The position numbers and the translations under genes are program-made. DNA of 35,642 nucleotides from Armatimonadota bacterium (lineage in GTDB: Bacteria; Armatimonadota; Chthonomonadetes; Chthonomonadales; CAJBBX01), in contig JAPLCQ010000122.1 in assembly GCA_026392115.1 (NCBI GenBank), positions 1-35,642 on the forward strand, given 5' to 3'. The notes below the pieces were generated by a model that did no database searches, was not told where the DNA came from, and worked only from the letters and a program-made list of their open reading frames with translations. The stretch's first letter is position 1. Each line of letters begins with the position of its first letter. Shown piece by piece: positions 17,466 to 26,327 of this stretch.

Positions 17466-19565
17466 ATGCGGCTCTGGGCTTTGGCGGCGCCTTGGCTGTT
17501 GGGAGGTGCGGCGATGGCGCAGGCGGGGACTACTACGGCGACGCTGAACGGCCTGAAGGTCACGCTCGATACCGACACGGGCGCGATCCGGCGCATGGAG
17601 TACCCCGGCCCCGGCGTCCTGCTGGAGGCCGGCCCCGAGGAGGCCGGGCTGGTGGATGCGGCCTACCCGTTGCCGGAGTTCGAGCCCCTCCGGCTCAACG
17701 CCCGAAGCTCCACCGGTGCGCAGATCGTCAAGGAGCCCGGCAAGGTGACGATCCGCCTGTCCGCGCTCGGGCCCACGCGGAAGGGCTTCAACGTGGAGGG
17801 GACTCTCTCCGCCGAGGTCACGCTGCGGGCCGACCCCGACGGCCGCTCCGTGGTCATGAGTTGCCGCCTCACCAACGGCACCCGCCGAGCCGTGCCGCAG
17901 GTCATCTTTCCCGACCTGCGCGGCCTGGTGGACGTGGCGGGGCCCGACCAGACCATCTTCAAGACCTGCGGCTTCGGTTCGGCGCCGTTCCGGGAGCTGG
18001 CCCTGCCCGAAGCCGACGTCTGGTATGCCAACAGCAACACCACCGTCGAGCACAAGTCCGGCGGCATGTTCCACAGCATGTGGGCCCGATGGATGGACCT
18101 GGGCGGCCTCAACGGCGGCTTCAGCCTCTTCCCTCGGCGCTGGGGTTGGGACCCGCAGACGACCACCGTGCTCCAGCTTCGCCAGGCCACCAAGCGGCTA
18201 CGCGTGCTGTCGCTCCATCCCACGGGCATCGCCCCCGGCGAGGCATGGGAGAGCGGCGAGTGGGTGCTGACGCCGCACAAGAGCGGCTGGGCCAAGGGCA
18301 TCGAGCCCTACCGGCAGTGGGTGCGGAGCCACCTGACGCGCCGCTACGAGATGCCGGCGCATATACGCCAGGCCCTCGGCTTCCGCAGCGTCTGGATGTG
18401 CCAGAACCAGCCCAACGACCCCACCGACGCCGTCTGGCGCTTCAACGACCTGCCCGGACTGGCCAAAGAAGCCGCCGGCCACGGGCTCACCGAGATGGTC
18501 CTCTGGTCGATCCAGCCCGGCTTCGACGCCTCGCTGCCGGCTCCCTTCCCGCACCTGGGCACGGAAGCCGAGCTCCTCGATGCCGCCCGGCTCTGCCGCC
18601 AAGCCGGGGCGCCGCTCGTGCCCTTCATCAGCGTGCTGCAGGCCAGCCCGAAGACGGCCGGTCGCTACGGCCTCAAGGTGACAGACAACAACGGCTGGAC
18701 CTACCACACCGAGATGCTGCCCCGCTGGAACCCGCCCTACGCGACGGGCCTCTCGTGCGTGCAGGTGGGCCCGGCCAACCAGAAGTGGCAGGACGACGTG
18801 GCCGAGGCCTGCAAGAGCTGGATCGACAAGGGCTTCGCCGGCATCAGCTGGGACCAGTACTGGTCATCGCAGGAGAAGCCCACCATCCAGGATCTGACCA
18901 AGCGCATCCGCGACTACGCACGGAGCAAGGACCCCGAGGCCAGCTTCAGCGGCGAGTCGCTCTGGAACGTGGAGGTCGACGCCGAGTGGCTCGACTACAC
19001 CTGGAACTGGGGCGGGTACGCCGACCGGCAGGCCTTCGTCAACGCCTTCCCGGCGCCGCGCCCGAATGTGAACGTTAACCGATCCGAAGCCGAGGCCCGC
19101 TTCGCCTTCATGGACAACCTGATGCTCAACGTCTGGCCGGCCAAGCCCGACGGCATCAACGGCTCCGAGCGCATCGCCAACGTGGCGGGCCTCTCCCGAA
19201 CGCTTAAGGCGTGCAACGGGTTGCGGCGGCGGTTTATGCCCTACTTCACCGACGGGGTGATGATCGGATCCTGCCTCCTGCCTGAGGCGGCGCCCGGCGT
19301 GCGGCTGACGGCCTACGTGCTTCCGGACCGGGTGATGGCTCTGGTGATGAACCAGGGCGCCGAAGGCCCTGTGACCTTCCGCTACGACCTGGAGCCCTGG
19401 TTGGGCGGCTCCGGCCCGGTCGTGCGTTCGGAGACCACCGAGGGCGGCGAGGGCGGCAAACCGTCGCGGTCGGCCATGGCCGGCACGGTGACCACGCCGA
19501 CCATGGAGCATCTGGAGATCCGCGTCTACGAGTGGAAGCGCGGCCCGGCGAAGCCCGGCGGATAG
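17466..19565 (+). CDS. DUF6259-like secreted glycosidase (intact)
   Basis: This protein of about 699 residues starts at the ATG preceded by TAAGGAG and begins with a signal peptide (LWALAAPWLLGGAAMAQA). A beta-sandwich-like N-terminal region (LNGLKVTLDTDTGAIRRMEY) leads into a TIM barrel. Candidate catalytic residues are Asp463 in GFAGISWDQYW and Glu497 in ASFSGESLW. A short beta domain ends the protein (VMALVMNQGAEGPVTFRYDL). It is the intact counterpart of the frameshifted gene at 6301, with the same order of domains but low sequence similarity. It most likely cleaves extracellular or periplasmic glycans. The frame is open to 17412, but only the 17466 start has both a good ribosome-binding site and a signal peptide. 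Confidence 0.82.
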   Translation: MRLWALAAPWLLGGAAMAQAGTTTATLNGLKVTLDTDTGAIRRMEYPGPGVLLEAGPEEAGLVDAAYPLPEFEPLRLNARSSTGAQIVKEPGKVTIRLSALGPTRKGFNVEGTLSAEVTLRADPDGRSVVMSCRLTNGTRRAVPQVIFPDLRGLVDVAGPDQTIFKTCGFGSAPFRELALPEADVWYANSNTTVEHKSGGMFHSMWARWMDLGGLNGGFSLFPRRWGWDPQTTTVLQLRQATKRLRVLSLHPTGIAPGEAWESGEWVLTPHKSGWAKGIEPYRQWVRSHLTRRYEMPAHIRQALGFRSVWMCQNQPNDPTDAVWRFNDLPGLAKEAAGHGLTEMVLWSIQPGFDASLPAPFPHLGTEAELLDAARLCRQAGAPLVPFISVLQASPKTAGRYGLKVTDNNGWTYHTEMLPRWNPPYATGLSCVQVGPANQKWQDDVAEACKSWIDKGFAGISWDQYWSSQEKPTIQDLTKRIRDYARSKDPEASFSGESLWNVEVDAEWLDYTWNWGGYADRQAFVNAFPAPRPNVNVNRSEAEARFAFMDNLMLNVWPAKPDGINGSERIANVAGLSRTLKACNGLRRRFMPYFTDGVMIGSCLLPEAAPGVRLTAYVLPDRVMALVMNQGAEGPVTFRYDLEPWLGGSGPVVRSETTEGGEGGKPSRSAMAGTVTTPTMEHLEIRVYEWKRGPAKPGG

Positions 19566-19581
19566 GGGCGCGAAGAGACCC

Positions 19582-19710
19582 ATGTTACCCAGCATGATCC
19601 ACACGCTCCGGCAGAAGGCTGAAGCCGCCGACCCCGCAAACTGGCGCGGCAAGCTGAGCAGGGGGGCGGCCTATCGCTCCCATGGGTCGCGTTGGTCCCA
19701 TGGCCGGTAG
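19582..19710 (+). CDS. Possible 42-residue ORF, remnant or spurious
   Basis: An ATG 17 nt after the glycosidase stop opens a frame beginning MLPSMIHTLRQKAEAADPAN and ending within the repeat at 19681-19710. The first 30 residues have a plausible protein-like composition, but the ribosome-binding site is weak (GAAGAGA) and the tail is repeat-derived. It may be the stump of a lost gene. Confidence 0.2.
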   Translation: MLPSMIHTLRQKAEAADPANWRGKLSRGAAYRSHGSRWSHGR

Positions 19711-19774
19711 GGCCGCGGTTCTGGGCGGAGGATGGGAAGGATGCGACGGATGGGACCTATGCGACGAATGGGCC
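19681..19774. repeat. Degenerate 9-bp-period repeat downstream of the acid-sugar kinase gene
   Basis: From 19730 to 19774 five consecutive 9-bp units keep register, for example GGATGCGAC (19739) and GGATGGGAC (19748). Units at 19681-19707 (CATGGGTCG, CGTTGGTCC) have the same period. The repeat ends 14 nt before the stop of the leftward kinase gene and lies between two converging transcripts. It does not form an obvious hairpin. Confidence 0.6.
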
Positions 19775-19788
19775 GCCGACGTCTCCCA

Positions 19789-20934
19789 TCACCCGAACGC
19801 CCATGCCCAACCATAGCTCCCCGGCTTGGTGACGATCTCCGGGGCTTCGGCGCCGATGGCTTGGAGGCGCACGATGCCTGGCGCCGGCTGGCCCGCCACC
19901 CGCAGGCGGCGAAGCCCGAGGCGGGCCAGCGTGGCGGCGGCGGTGGAGCCGCCCTCCAGCAGCAGTCGGCCCACCGGCGCCGATGCCAGCGCGGCCGCCG
20001 CGGCTTCGGCGAGGGCCTGCTCCAGCCTGCGCGGCGCGTCCGGCTCGGCGCTGTGCGGGCCGGCGATGCAGAGGATGACGCGGTCGGCCGACGACAGGGC
20101 CTTGGCGACGCGCTCGGCGCCGCGCCGCACCTCGGGCGAGCCCGGCGCGGCCGTGGTGGGCAGGCGAACGACCGGCACACCCGACCCTTCAGCCTGCTCG
20201 ATGGCCGCGCGGCTCATCGCCGACGCGCTACCCGATACGAGCAGGCGCCGGCCGGCCGGCATGGGCTCAGACGCCCGGCGCGGGACCATGCCGCGTCGGG
20301 CGAGCAGGGCCTGGAGGAAGTCGGCCGCACCGGCGGACAGCGCGGCCGGCTCTGTGCGCTCGGCCCAGGCCGCCACGTCGGCGGCGCTCCGGGCGTCGGC
20401 AAGGATGATGCCCTCTTCTGGCAGCGCGTCGCGCGGCCCCGCAACCACCACAGGCTGCACACCGGGGCCCAGCAGCTCCACCGCCGAAGCGGTGCGGGCC
20501 GGGTGCGCGGGGTCGGCGGCGAACTCGGTCTCGTGCAGCGGAACGCCGTGCACGCGGTAGACGCCGCCCTCCAGCGTGCGCCCTCGGCTGGGGTTGGCGG
20601 GCAGCAGGATGCATCGGCGGAGGCCCAGGGCCTCCATGGCGGCCTCGACCTCGGCGCGCACGGGGCCGCGCACGACGGAGTCGACCTTCTTGAAGTCGAG
20701 CCGCAGCCCTCGCCGCGCCAGACCGGCGCAGACCTCGCGCACCGCGCAAGCGGCCTCTGCCGGAGGTAGCCCGCGCGTCTCGGTGTCGATGACGAGGCTT
20801 CCCGCGCCGGCCGTCGCCTCGCCGCCGATCTGGACCTCGACCTCGCCGCCCGCGCCCCAGATGAGGCCCGCAACCTCGGCGGCGCCGCTCAGGTCGTCGG
20901 CCAGCAGGATCACGGCGCCAGACGCACGGCGCAC
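19789..20934 (-). CDS. dtnK: Four-carbon acid sugar kinase family protein (DUF1537)
   Basis: About 381 residues. This family (OtnK/DtnK/LtnK) phosphorylates four-carbon sugar acids such as D-threonate or D-erythronate at C4, making the substrate of PdxA2. The N-terminal signature is AVILLADDLSGAAEVAG, with FKKVDSVVRGPVRAEVE and LPANPSRGRTLEGGVYRV following. The C-terminal nucleotide-binding domain ends with LLLEGGSTAAATLARLGLRR and KPGSYGWAWAFG. The start is uncertain: a GTG at 20934 gives the usual short N-terminus, and another GTG at 20979 would add 15 residues; neither has a good ribosome-binding site. It overlaps the upstream pdxA2-like gene, consistent with translational coupling. The exact acid isomer cannot be predicted, so the symbol is by family role. 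Confidence 0.88.
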   Translation of the reverse strand: MRRASGAVILLADDLSGAAEVAGLIWGAGGEVEVQIGGEATAGAGSLVIDTETRGLPPAEAACAVREVCAGLARRGLRLDFKKVDSVVRGPVRAEVEAAMEALGLRRCILLPANPSRGRTLEGGVYRVHGVPLHETEFAADPAHPARTASAVELLGPGVQPVVVAGPRDALPEEGIILADARSAADVAAWAERTEPAALSAGAADFLQALLARRGMVPRRASEPMPAGRRLLVSGSASAMSRAAIEQAEGSGVPVVRLPTTAAPGSPEVRRGAERVAKALSSADRVILCIAGPHSAEPDAPRRLEQALAEAAAAALASAPVGRLLLEGGSTAAATLARLGLRRLRVAGQPAPGIVRLQAIGAEAPEIVTKPGSYGWAWAFG

Positions 20935-21908
20935 CGAATGGCCGCCAGGAGGCTGCTCGGGCTTGCCCTGCCCTGCCACGCGATATCGAACGCCGTGCCG
21001 TGGTCCACGCTGGTCCGGACGATGGGCAGGCCCAGCGTGACGTTGACGCCCGAGTCGAATGCCAGCATCTTGAACGGGATGTGGCCCTGGTCGTGGTACA
21101 TGCAGACGGTGGCGTCGATGCGCGCGCGCAGCTTCGGCAGAAACGCGGCGTCGGGCGGGAAGGGGCCTTCCACCGCAATGCCGCGGCTCCGCGCCTCGGC
21201 CATGGCGGGCTCAATCACCCGGGCCTCCTCGTCGCCGAAGAGGCCGTGCTCGCCGGCGTGCGGGTTGAGGCCGCAGACGCCGATGCGCGCGGGACGGCCG
21301 CGCAGCCGCTGAAGCGCGTCGGCGGTGAGTTCGATCACGTCCAGAATGCGCTCCACGCTGAGGCGGCCGGAGACCTGCGCGATGGCCGTGTGGGTGGTGA
21401 CGAAGCTGCAGCTGATGGCGTCGGCGCAGAGGAGCATGCAGCTCCGCCGAGCCTCGGTGAGCGCGGTGAATATCTCCGTATGGCCGGGATGTGGCACACC
21501 GGCCAGGTTGAGCGCCTCCTTGTTGATGGGCGCCGTCACCACGCCCGCCACGCGCCCCGACATCGCCGCGCCGATGGCCGCTTCGATGGCCCGGTAGGCC
21601 GCCGCGCCGCAGGCCCGCCGCACCGTGCCCGGCTCCACGGATCCCGGCGGCAGGGAGGCCAGGTCGACCACGGCGGCGCCGGCGCCGGTGCCCAGCCCGT
21701 CGAGGCCCTCCGCGTCGATCACCGTCTCCGGCACGGGCAGGCCCAGACGCCGGCCCACCTCGCGGGCCACGCCGAGGTCGCCGAAGAGGATGGGCAGGCA
21801 AGCCTGTCGCACACCCGCGTCGGCCAGGGCGCGGAGGCACAGCTCCGGCCCCACGCCGGCGGGGTCGCCCATGGTGAGGGCCAGGCGCGGGCGAGCGGGC
21901 TCGCTCAC
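20910..21908 (-). CDS. pdxA2: PdxA2-type 4-phospho-threonate/erythronate dehydrogenase
   Basis: This is a 332-residue cytoplasmic enzyme of the PdxA family. Next to a DUF1537 kinase, the PdxA2 branch oxidises the 4-phosphorylated acid sugar, which loses CO2 to give dihydroxyacetone phosphate. Family motifs are intact: LTMGDPAGVGPEL at the N-terminus, TAPINKEAL, the metal-binding histidines in HPGHTEIF, NPHAGEHGLFGDEE and YHDQGHIPFKMLAF, and SVDHGTAFDIAWQG near the end. The start is a GTG whose bases overlap the upstream TGA as GTGA. PdxA of vitamin B6 synthesis is the alternative, but the neighbouring kinase argues for the catabolic role. Confidence 0.93.
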   Translation of the reverse strand: MSEPARPRLALTMGDPAGVGPELCLRALADAGVRQACLPILFGDLGVAREVGRRLGLPVPETVIDAEGLDGLGTGAGAAVVDLASLPPGSVEPGTVRRACGAAAYRAIEAAIGAAMSGRVAGVVTAPINKEALNLAGVPHPGHTEIFTALTEARRSCMLLCADAISCSFVTTHTAIAQVSGRLSVERILDVIELTADALQRLRGRPARIGVCGLNPHAGEHGLFGDEEARVIEPAMAEARSRGIAVEGPFPPDAAFLPKLRARIDATVCMYHDQGHIPFKMLAFDSGVNVTLGLPIVRTSVDHGTAFDIAWQGRASPSSLLAAIRCAVRLAP

Positions 21909-23323
21909 GGCTGGTTGGCCAACACCCGGTTCAGGTCGAACACCTCGCGGGCGTTGCCCCGCATGACGCGCTCGGCGAGGGCGGGCACGTCGGACTCGCT
22001 CACCCAGCCCTCCTGCACGAGCTGCGTCAGCGCCAGCGTGATTCCCCGCCGCGCCACCCGCGCATGTCCCGGGACCAGCTCAACGGGCATGAAGTCGCCG
22101 CCGAAGGTGAAGAGCTTGCAGGCCGGCGCGGCCATGAGGAACTCCTTCATGAACCGCGTGGCGGACGCCGGGTCGATGATCCACGCCCAGCACATGTCGG
22201 TGTAGATATTGCGGTAGTGCTTGCAGAGGGCCGTCAGCTCGTGCTGGTATGGGTAGGCCATATGCATCAGCACGAAGGTGGCGTCGGGGAAGTCGCGGGC
22301 CAGGCGGGCGGCGTCGGCCATGTTGTTACGGACCACCGAGAGGTCCATGCCGCCCATCCCGGCGTAGTAGCCGGTGTGGAGCTTGATGGGCAGCTTCTGC
22401 TCGGTGGCTCGGCGAATGCAGCGGCGGAAGAGGTTGTCCTGCAGCGCCTTGCGCTCGGCTCGGCGCACGGAGGTCTCGTCCTTGGCGAAGCTGGCGAAGA
22501 TGGGCGCGGCCTCGGCGTCAGGCACGTCCACGAAGTCCAGGCCGCGCCAGTAGGCGCACTGGTCCTTCACGGCGATGGCCCGTGGACCCAGCGTGCCGAA
22601 GGCGCGATCGACGGCCGCGTGGGCCTGCTGCAGCGTCGCCACTTCGGCGCCGCCGGCCGCCAGCCGCAAGGCCGACATCTGCACGTTGGTGGCCAGGTTC
22701 ACGGTGGTCAGGTCGAAGCTGAGCAGGTCGGTGGCCGGCTCGCTCTGCCGGAGGATGGGGTTCTGCAGGCAGTTCACCTGCGCGTGCTCGATGTTCGCCA
22801 CGTCGCGCAGGATATGGCGGTAGAAGCCCGGCCGGATGCCCTCGCGAAGGCGTCGGCTGATCTTCTCGCAGTTCGCCTCGCGGATGTCCTCCTCGCCGTA
22901 GAGGGCGCGGACGGCCTCTCGGACGCAGAGCTGGTAGCCCGTGTTGCGGCACCGCTCGTAGGCGCCGGCCACGAGCTTCCACTTCTCGCGCGGGTCCATG
23001 CCATGCGTGGTGAGCTTCCGGTAGTCGTCGGCCGAGAGGCCCGAGACCTGCAGGTCGGAGTCGGTGTAGTGGCTCATGAGCAGGCCGAAATCGGACGAGG
23101 TCCGGTCGTCGCCGCCGTCGGCGTGCGCGATGCGGTCGGCCTCGGGCATCAAGTGCTCGTGGGTATCGATGAGCGGCGTCCGGTCCACCAGCCCCCGGAT
23201 GCCGGACGCCAGCGGCGGCGCGGCGGCGGCGGACAGCGGCTCCGCGGTCGATCCGCCCGCGCCCAGCGCCAGGGCCGTTCCTGCTGCTCCCATGAAGGTC
23301 CTCCTGTCCATGGTGTCCGCCAT
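21905..23323 (-). CDS. Tat-exported amidohydrolase family protein
   Basis: A metal-dependent amidohydrolase-superfamily protein of about 472 residues. The start chosen has AGGAG 9 nt upstream and gives a twin-arginine signal (MDRRTFMGAAGTALALGAGG) close to the N-terminus; an ATG at 23344 would add seven residues with a poorly spaced site. The barrel motifs are LIDTHEHLMPEAD (H-x-H metal site), LPIKLHTGYYAGMGG, ATFVLMHMAYPYQHE and LFTFGGDFMPVEL. It resembles the uronate-isomerase/lactonase-like branch, but the reaction is unknown. It lies 27 nt after the DUF6067-like gene and overlaps pdxA2 by 4 nt. A plausible role is hydrolysis of a sugar lactone feeding the acid-sugar pathway; this is inference. 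Confidence 0.85.
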   Translation of the reverse strand: MADTMDRRTFMGAAGTALALGAGGSTAEPLSAAAAPPLASGIRGLVDRTPLIDTHEHLMPEADRIAHADGGDDRTSSDFGLLMSHYTDSDLQVSGLSADDYRKLTTHGMDPREKWKLVAGAYERCRNTGYQLCVREAVRALYGEEDIREANCEKISRRLREGIRPGFYRHILRDVANIEHAQVNCLQNPILRQSEPATDLLSFDLTTVNLATNVQMSALRLAAGGAEVATLQQAHAAVDRAFGTLGPRAIAVKDQCAYWRGLDFVDVPDAEAAPIFASFAKDETSVRRAERKALQDNLFRRCIRRATEQKLPIKLHTGYYAGMGGMDLSVVRNNMADAARLARDFPDATFVLMHMAYPYQHELTALCKHYRNIYTDMCWAWIIDPASATRFMKEFLMAAPACKLFTFGGDFMPVELVPGHARVARRGITLALTQLVQEGWVSESDVPALAERVMRGNAREVFDLNRVLANQP

Positions 23324-23350
23324 GTCTCTGGTCTCCTCAGGCATGCGTCC

Positions 23351-26251
23351 TTAGCGCTCCTCGATCAGCAGAAGCCAGCCCTTCAGCGGCTCCACGGGCA
23401 CCGCATCGCCCGCGGCGAAACTCCGGGCGGGCTGGAAGTCTTCCACGGCCGGCGCGGAGATGACGGCCTTCGCCGGGCTGATGCCCAGGGCCTTCCAGTC
23501 AATAATCAGCGTGACGTCGACCTTGGCCGTCGCCCAGCTCGCCAGGGCGATGAGCGCCTTGCCCTTACGGCGGTAGACGGTGGCGAGGACCTCCTTGCTG
23601 CTGGTGCGCACGGGGCAGGCGGCATCCCAGTAGCCCAGCATCTGGGCCTGGTCGATGCCGAAGGCGTCCCACACCTTCCAGACCGGCTTGGGGTCGGCGT
23701 GGTTGGTCTCGCTCACCCAGGGCAGGCGCACGGTCATGCCGTAGACCATCCCGCGCCACCGGTTGCCACCGTCCTGCAGCATATCGCCCATGAGGCCGAA
23801 GGGGATGCCCGACGCCTCGACCAGCCAGTAGGCCGGGTCCTCCTCGTTGTAGCGGAAGCTCTCGCCGAACCAGAGCCGGTCCACGTAGGGGAAGAACTCC
23901 ATGTACTGGTTCGCCGGCCCGATGGAGAAGCCCGTATTGGAGTGGAGGTCCAGCAGGCAACCGGGCCGCGCGGCCTGCATCACCTTGCGCATGCGCTTGA
24001 GGATGTGGCGATCGTAGGTGACGTCGTCGAGGTAGAGGCCATCGATGCCCATGTTGCGCACGAGCCAGTCGAGGCCCTCGATGTAGTAGTTGTACCAGCG
24101 CGACTCGCCGCTGGTGAGGATGGCCGAGCAGGCCGTGCCGTCCTCGAAGGGCTGGAACCACTGCGGCGCGTAGTCCGTGACCAGGTGCTCGCGGAGCCAC
24201 GGGAAGCCGCCGCCACCGCCGCCGGCCAGGATCTCCGTGCCGAGGCTTCGCAGGGCCCACAGCTCGGTGACGTGGTTGGTCAGCTCCCGCACGGTGTAGT
24301 ACCACTTCACCTTCATGTTGCGGGCGTGCCACTCGTCCACGAAGCGCTTCATGCCCTCGGGCGTCACGAAGGGGTAGTTGATGTACTGGTTCACGTCATT
24401 GGCGTGGTGTACGTTGATGACGTTGACGCCGGCCTTGACGGCCTCCTCCGTGGGTCCGGGCTGCGGCGCGTTGTGGTAGTAGCGCTCGCGGAAGTGCGTG
24501 GCGGTGTCGAGCTGCTTCACGGGGGTGATGATGAGGGCGAACTCCAGCGTCAGCGCCTCGCCGGCCTGCAGCGTGCGGGGTCCGGTGTAGGCGGCCACGG
24601 CCGCGCCGGAGGCGGGATCGCCCACGCGGACGCCGCCCTTGCCTCCGTTGGACCAGGAGGCGGGCGGGGCGGGATGGTAGAGGTTCATCATCGGCCCGTT
24701 GTAGGTTCCGCCGCGCAGTTCGCAGTGGATGCCGCCCCAGACATCGCCCATCCAGAAGCTGTCGAACGGCCCTGTCCACTTCCAGTCGTATGATGCCGGC
24801 CGCAGCCCGCCCTTGCGGCCCGCGCCCATGAAGTAGGTGGCCGCCTCGCGGGCGAAGGGTAGCTCCAGCCGAACGTCGCGGAGGTCCAGGGCGCGGTCGG
24901 CAGTGAGGGTGGCGCGGATGAGGAGGTGGCCGTCGAACTCGAGCCGCCCGTCGACGGTGAGCTTGTGGTCGGCCGCCCGCGACTCGCCGCTCCAGGTAAC
25001 AACGCCGGCCTCCTTCCGCAGGAAGCGGAGCGCGGCGGGCCTGGCGGCCTCGGCGCCGTCGGCCACGATGCGCAGCGGGTCGGACAGGATACCGCGGCTC
25101 CCGGCGCGGATGGCCGACGGCATGCCGTCAGGCCCCACCTGCACCGTGCGCCCCAGCACCGAGAGCGTGGAGCCCTTCACCCCGATAGGCGTGTAGGGGG
25201 CCACCGGCGCGTCGTCGATGCCCGTGGCCGAGTTGAGCCAGCGGAGGCGGGAGTGGCGCCAGGTCTCGCCGTCGCCCCGATCCTCCAGCAGCTTCGGCTC
25301 CACGGTGAGCGTGAAGGGGATCGTCGTGGGCGCCACGCCGTCGGCCGTCACGGTCAACGCGCCCACGTAGTTGCCCGGCACGGCGTCGCGTGGCACGTCC
25401 ACGCCGATCCAGAGCGGCTGCACGCGACCGCGGGCCACGTCGACGCGCTTGGCCATGGGCTTGCCGTAGGTGTCCAGGCCGTCGGTGTTGATGCACTCCA
25501 GCGCCGAGGAGGGAATGCTCTGGCCGCCGCCCGCCAGGCCCAGGTCGCTGAACTCCACCCGCACGTTGGAGAGGCCCTGCCGCGCCGCAAAGAGGCCCAG
25601 CTGCAGGGCGTAATACTCGTTGAGGCAAGCCGACCCGCGGAACTCGGATGAAGGTCCGTACTTGAGCCACCGCATGGGCAGCGCCTCGGGCATGCGGATC
25701 GGCAGCGTGCGGTCCTCGGCGAACACGAGGTAGGGGCGATCGTGGGCAGCGACGAAGGCCTCGGTCTCGGCGGCGGTGGCGCGCACCTCCATGGGCTCGA
25801 CGGCGTCGAAGGGCATCCGCGACTCGATGGCCACGAGCTCGCCCTCCTGTGCATCGCCCGAGGCGGACGCCGCCCAGGCGGCGTCCTTCGGGTCGGCCCA
25901 GGGCAGGTAGTCGCCGCCGTAGCCGCCGCAGACGTTCTGCGGCGTGTATGGCAGCCAGTAGACGCCGTACTCGCCCGCGGCGGGCACCGGCCCGAAGGCC
26001 AGCGTACCGGAGTCCAGGTCGACGCGCAGGCGCGCCACGTTGGCCACCGGCTCCTCGGGCGAGAGGCGGACCACCTGGATCGCCTTGCGAAGGAAGTCGG
26101 CATCGCGGCGCCTCCAGGGGATGGTCACCCGGACGACCCTGGCGGGTCCGGCCACGCGCACCACGGCGCGGATATGCCCCAGACCGGCGGCCCAGGGGCG
26201 CTGGGCGACGCGATACGCGGCGAGGTCGGCAGGCGGCAGGGCAGGCGTCAT
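23351..26251 (-). CDS. DUF6067-like large glycosidase
   Basis: A protein of about 966 residues starting at the ATG with GGAGGA 7-9 nt upstream; the open frame reaches 26305 but crosses the upstream element. There is no signal peptide. The N-terminal half is beta-rich (PALPPADLAAYRVAQRPW; VKGSTLSVLGRTVQVGPDG). The C-terminal half is a TIM barrel as in DUF6067/GH123-like enzymes: INVHHANDVNQYINYPFVTP, MGIDGLYLDDVTYDRHILKR with adjacent aspartates, then CLLDLHSNTGFS and LWFGESFRYNEEDPAYWLV with candidate glutamates. It is the first gene of a four-gene leftward operon. Its upstream element and first codons resemble those of the propeller gene at 29160. Confidence 0.85.
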   Translation of the reverse strand: MTPALPPADLAAYRVAQRPWAAGLGHIRAVVRVAGPARVVRVTIPWRRRDADFLRKAIQVVRLSPEEPVANVARLRVDLDSGTLAFGPVPAAGEYGVYWLPYTPQNVCGGYGGDYLPWADPKDAAWAASASGDAQEGELVAIESRMPFDAVEPMEVRATAAETEAFVAAHDRPYLVFAEDRTLPIRMPEALPMRWLKYGPSSEFRGSACLNEYYALQLGLFAARQGLSNVRVEFSDLGLAGGGQSIPSSALECINTDGLDTYGKPMAKRVDVARGRVQPLWIGVDVPRDAVPGNYVGALTVTADGVAPTTIPFTLTVEPKLLEDRGDGETWRHSRLRWLNSATGIDDAPVAPYTPIGVKGSTLSVLGRTVQVGPDGMPSAIRAGSRGILSDPLRIVADGAEAARPAALRFLRKEAGVVTWSGESRAADHKLTVDGRLEFDGHLLIRATLTADRALDLRDVRLELPFAREAATYFMGAGRKGGLRPASYDWKWTGPFDSFWMGDVWGGIHCELRGGTYNGPMMNLYHPAPPASWSNGGKGGVRVGDPASGAAVAAYTGPRTLQAGEALTLEFALIITPVKQLDTATHFRERYYHNAPQPGPTEEAVKAGVNVINVHHANDVNQYINYPFVTPEGMKRFVDEWHARNMKVKWYYTVRELTNHVTELWALRSLGTEILAGGGGGGFPWLREHLVTDYAPQWFQPFEDGTACSAILTSGESRWYNYYIEGLDWLVRNMGIDGLYLDDVTYDRHILKRMRKVMQAARPGCLLDLHSNTGFSIGPANQYMEFFPYVDRLWFGESFRYNEEDPAYWLVEASGIPFGLMGDMLQDGGNRWRGMVYGMTVRLPWVSETNHADPKPVWKVWDAFGIDQAQMLGYWDAACPVRTSSKEVLATVYRRKGKALIALASWATAKVDVTLIIDWKALGISPAKAVISAPAVEDFQPARSFAAGDAVPVEPLKGWLLLIEER

Positions 26252-26270
26252 GGCGTGTTCCTCCAATGCG

Positions 26271-26303
26271 CCTAGCTTAGGCGGCGAGGGGGCGGGTTCC
26301 TGC
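26271..26303 (-). promoter_or_regulatory. Upstream element copy B, before the DUF6067-like operon
   Basis: On the minus strand it begins GCAGGAAC at 26303 and ends CGCCTAAGCTAGG at 26271. It matches copy A (29181-29213) at 28 of 33 positions with no gaps and sits 20 nt from its start codon, as copy A does. The GGAAC and CTAAG blocks about 16 nt apart resemble an ECF-type -35/-10 pair, which would leave a short leader holding only the ribosome-binding site. Confidence 0.6.
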
Positions 26304-26327
26304 ACGGGGAGAGAGACACATCGGCGA

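Noticed and set aside
20910-21908. Vitamin B6 biosynthesis PdxA
   Set aside because: The overlap with a DUF1537 kinase gene points to the catabolic PdxA2 branch.
22064-24793. A 909-residue plus-strand open frame opposite the amidohydrolase and DUF6067-like genes
   Set aside because: Stops are rare by chance in DNA this GC-rich. The translation lacks domains and the opposite strand carries well-supported genes.
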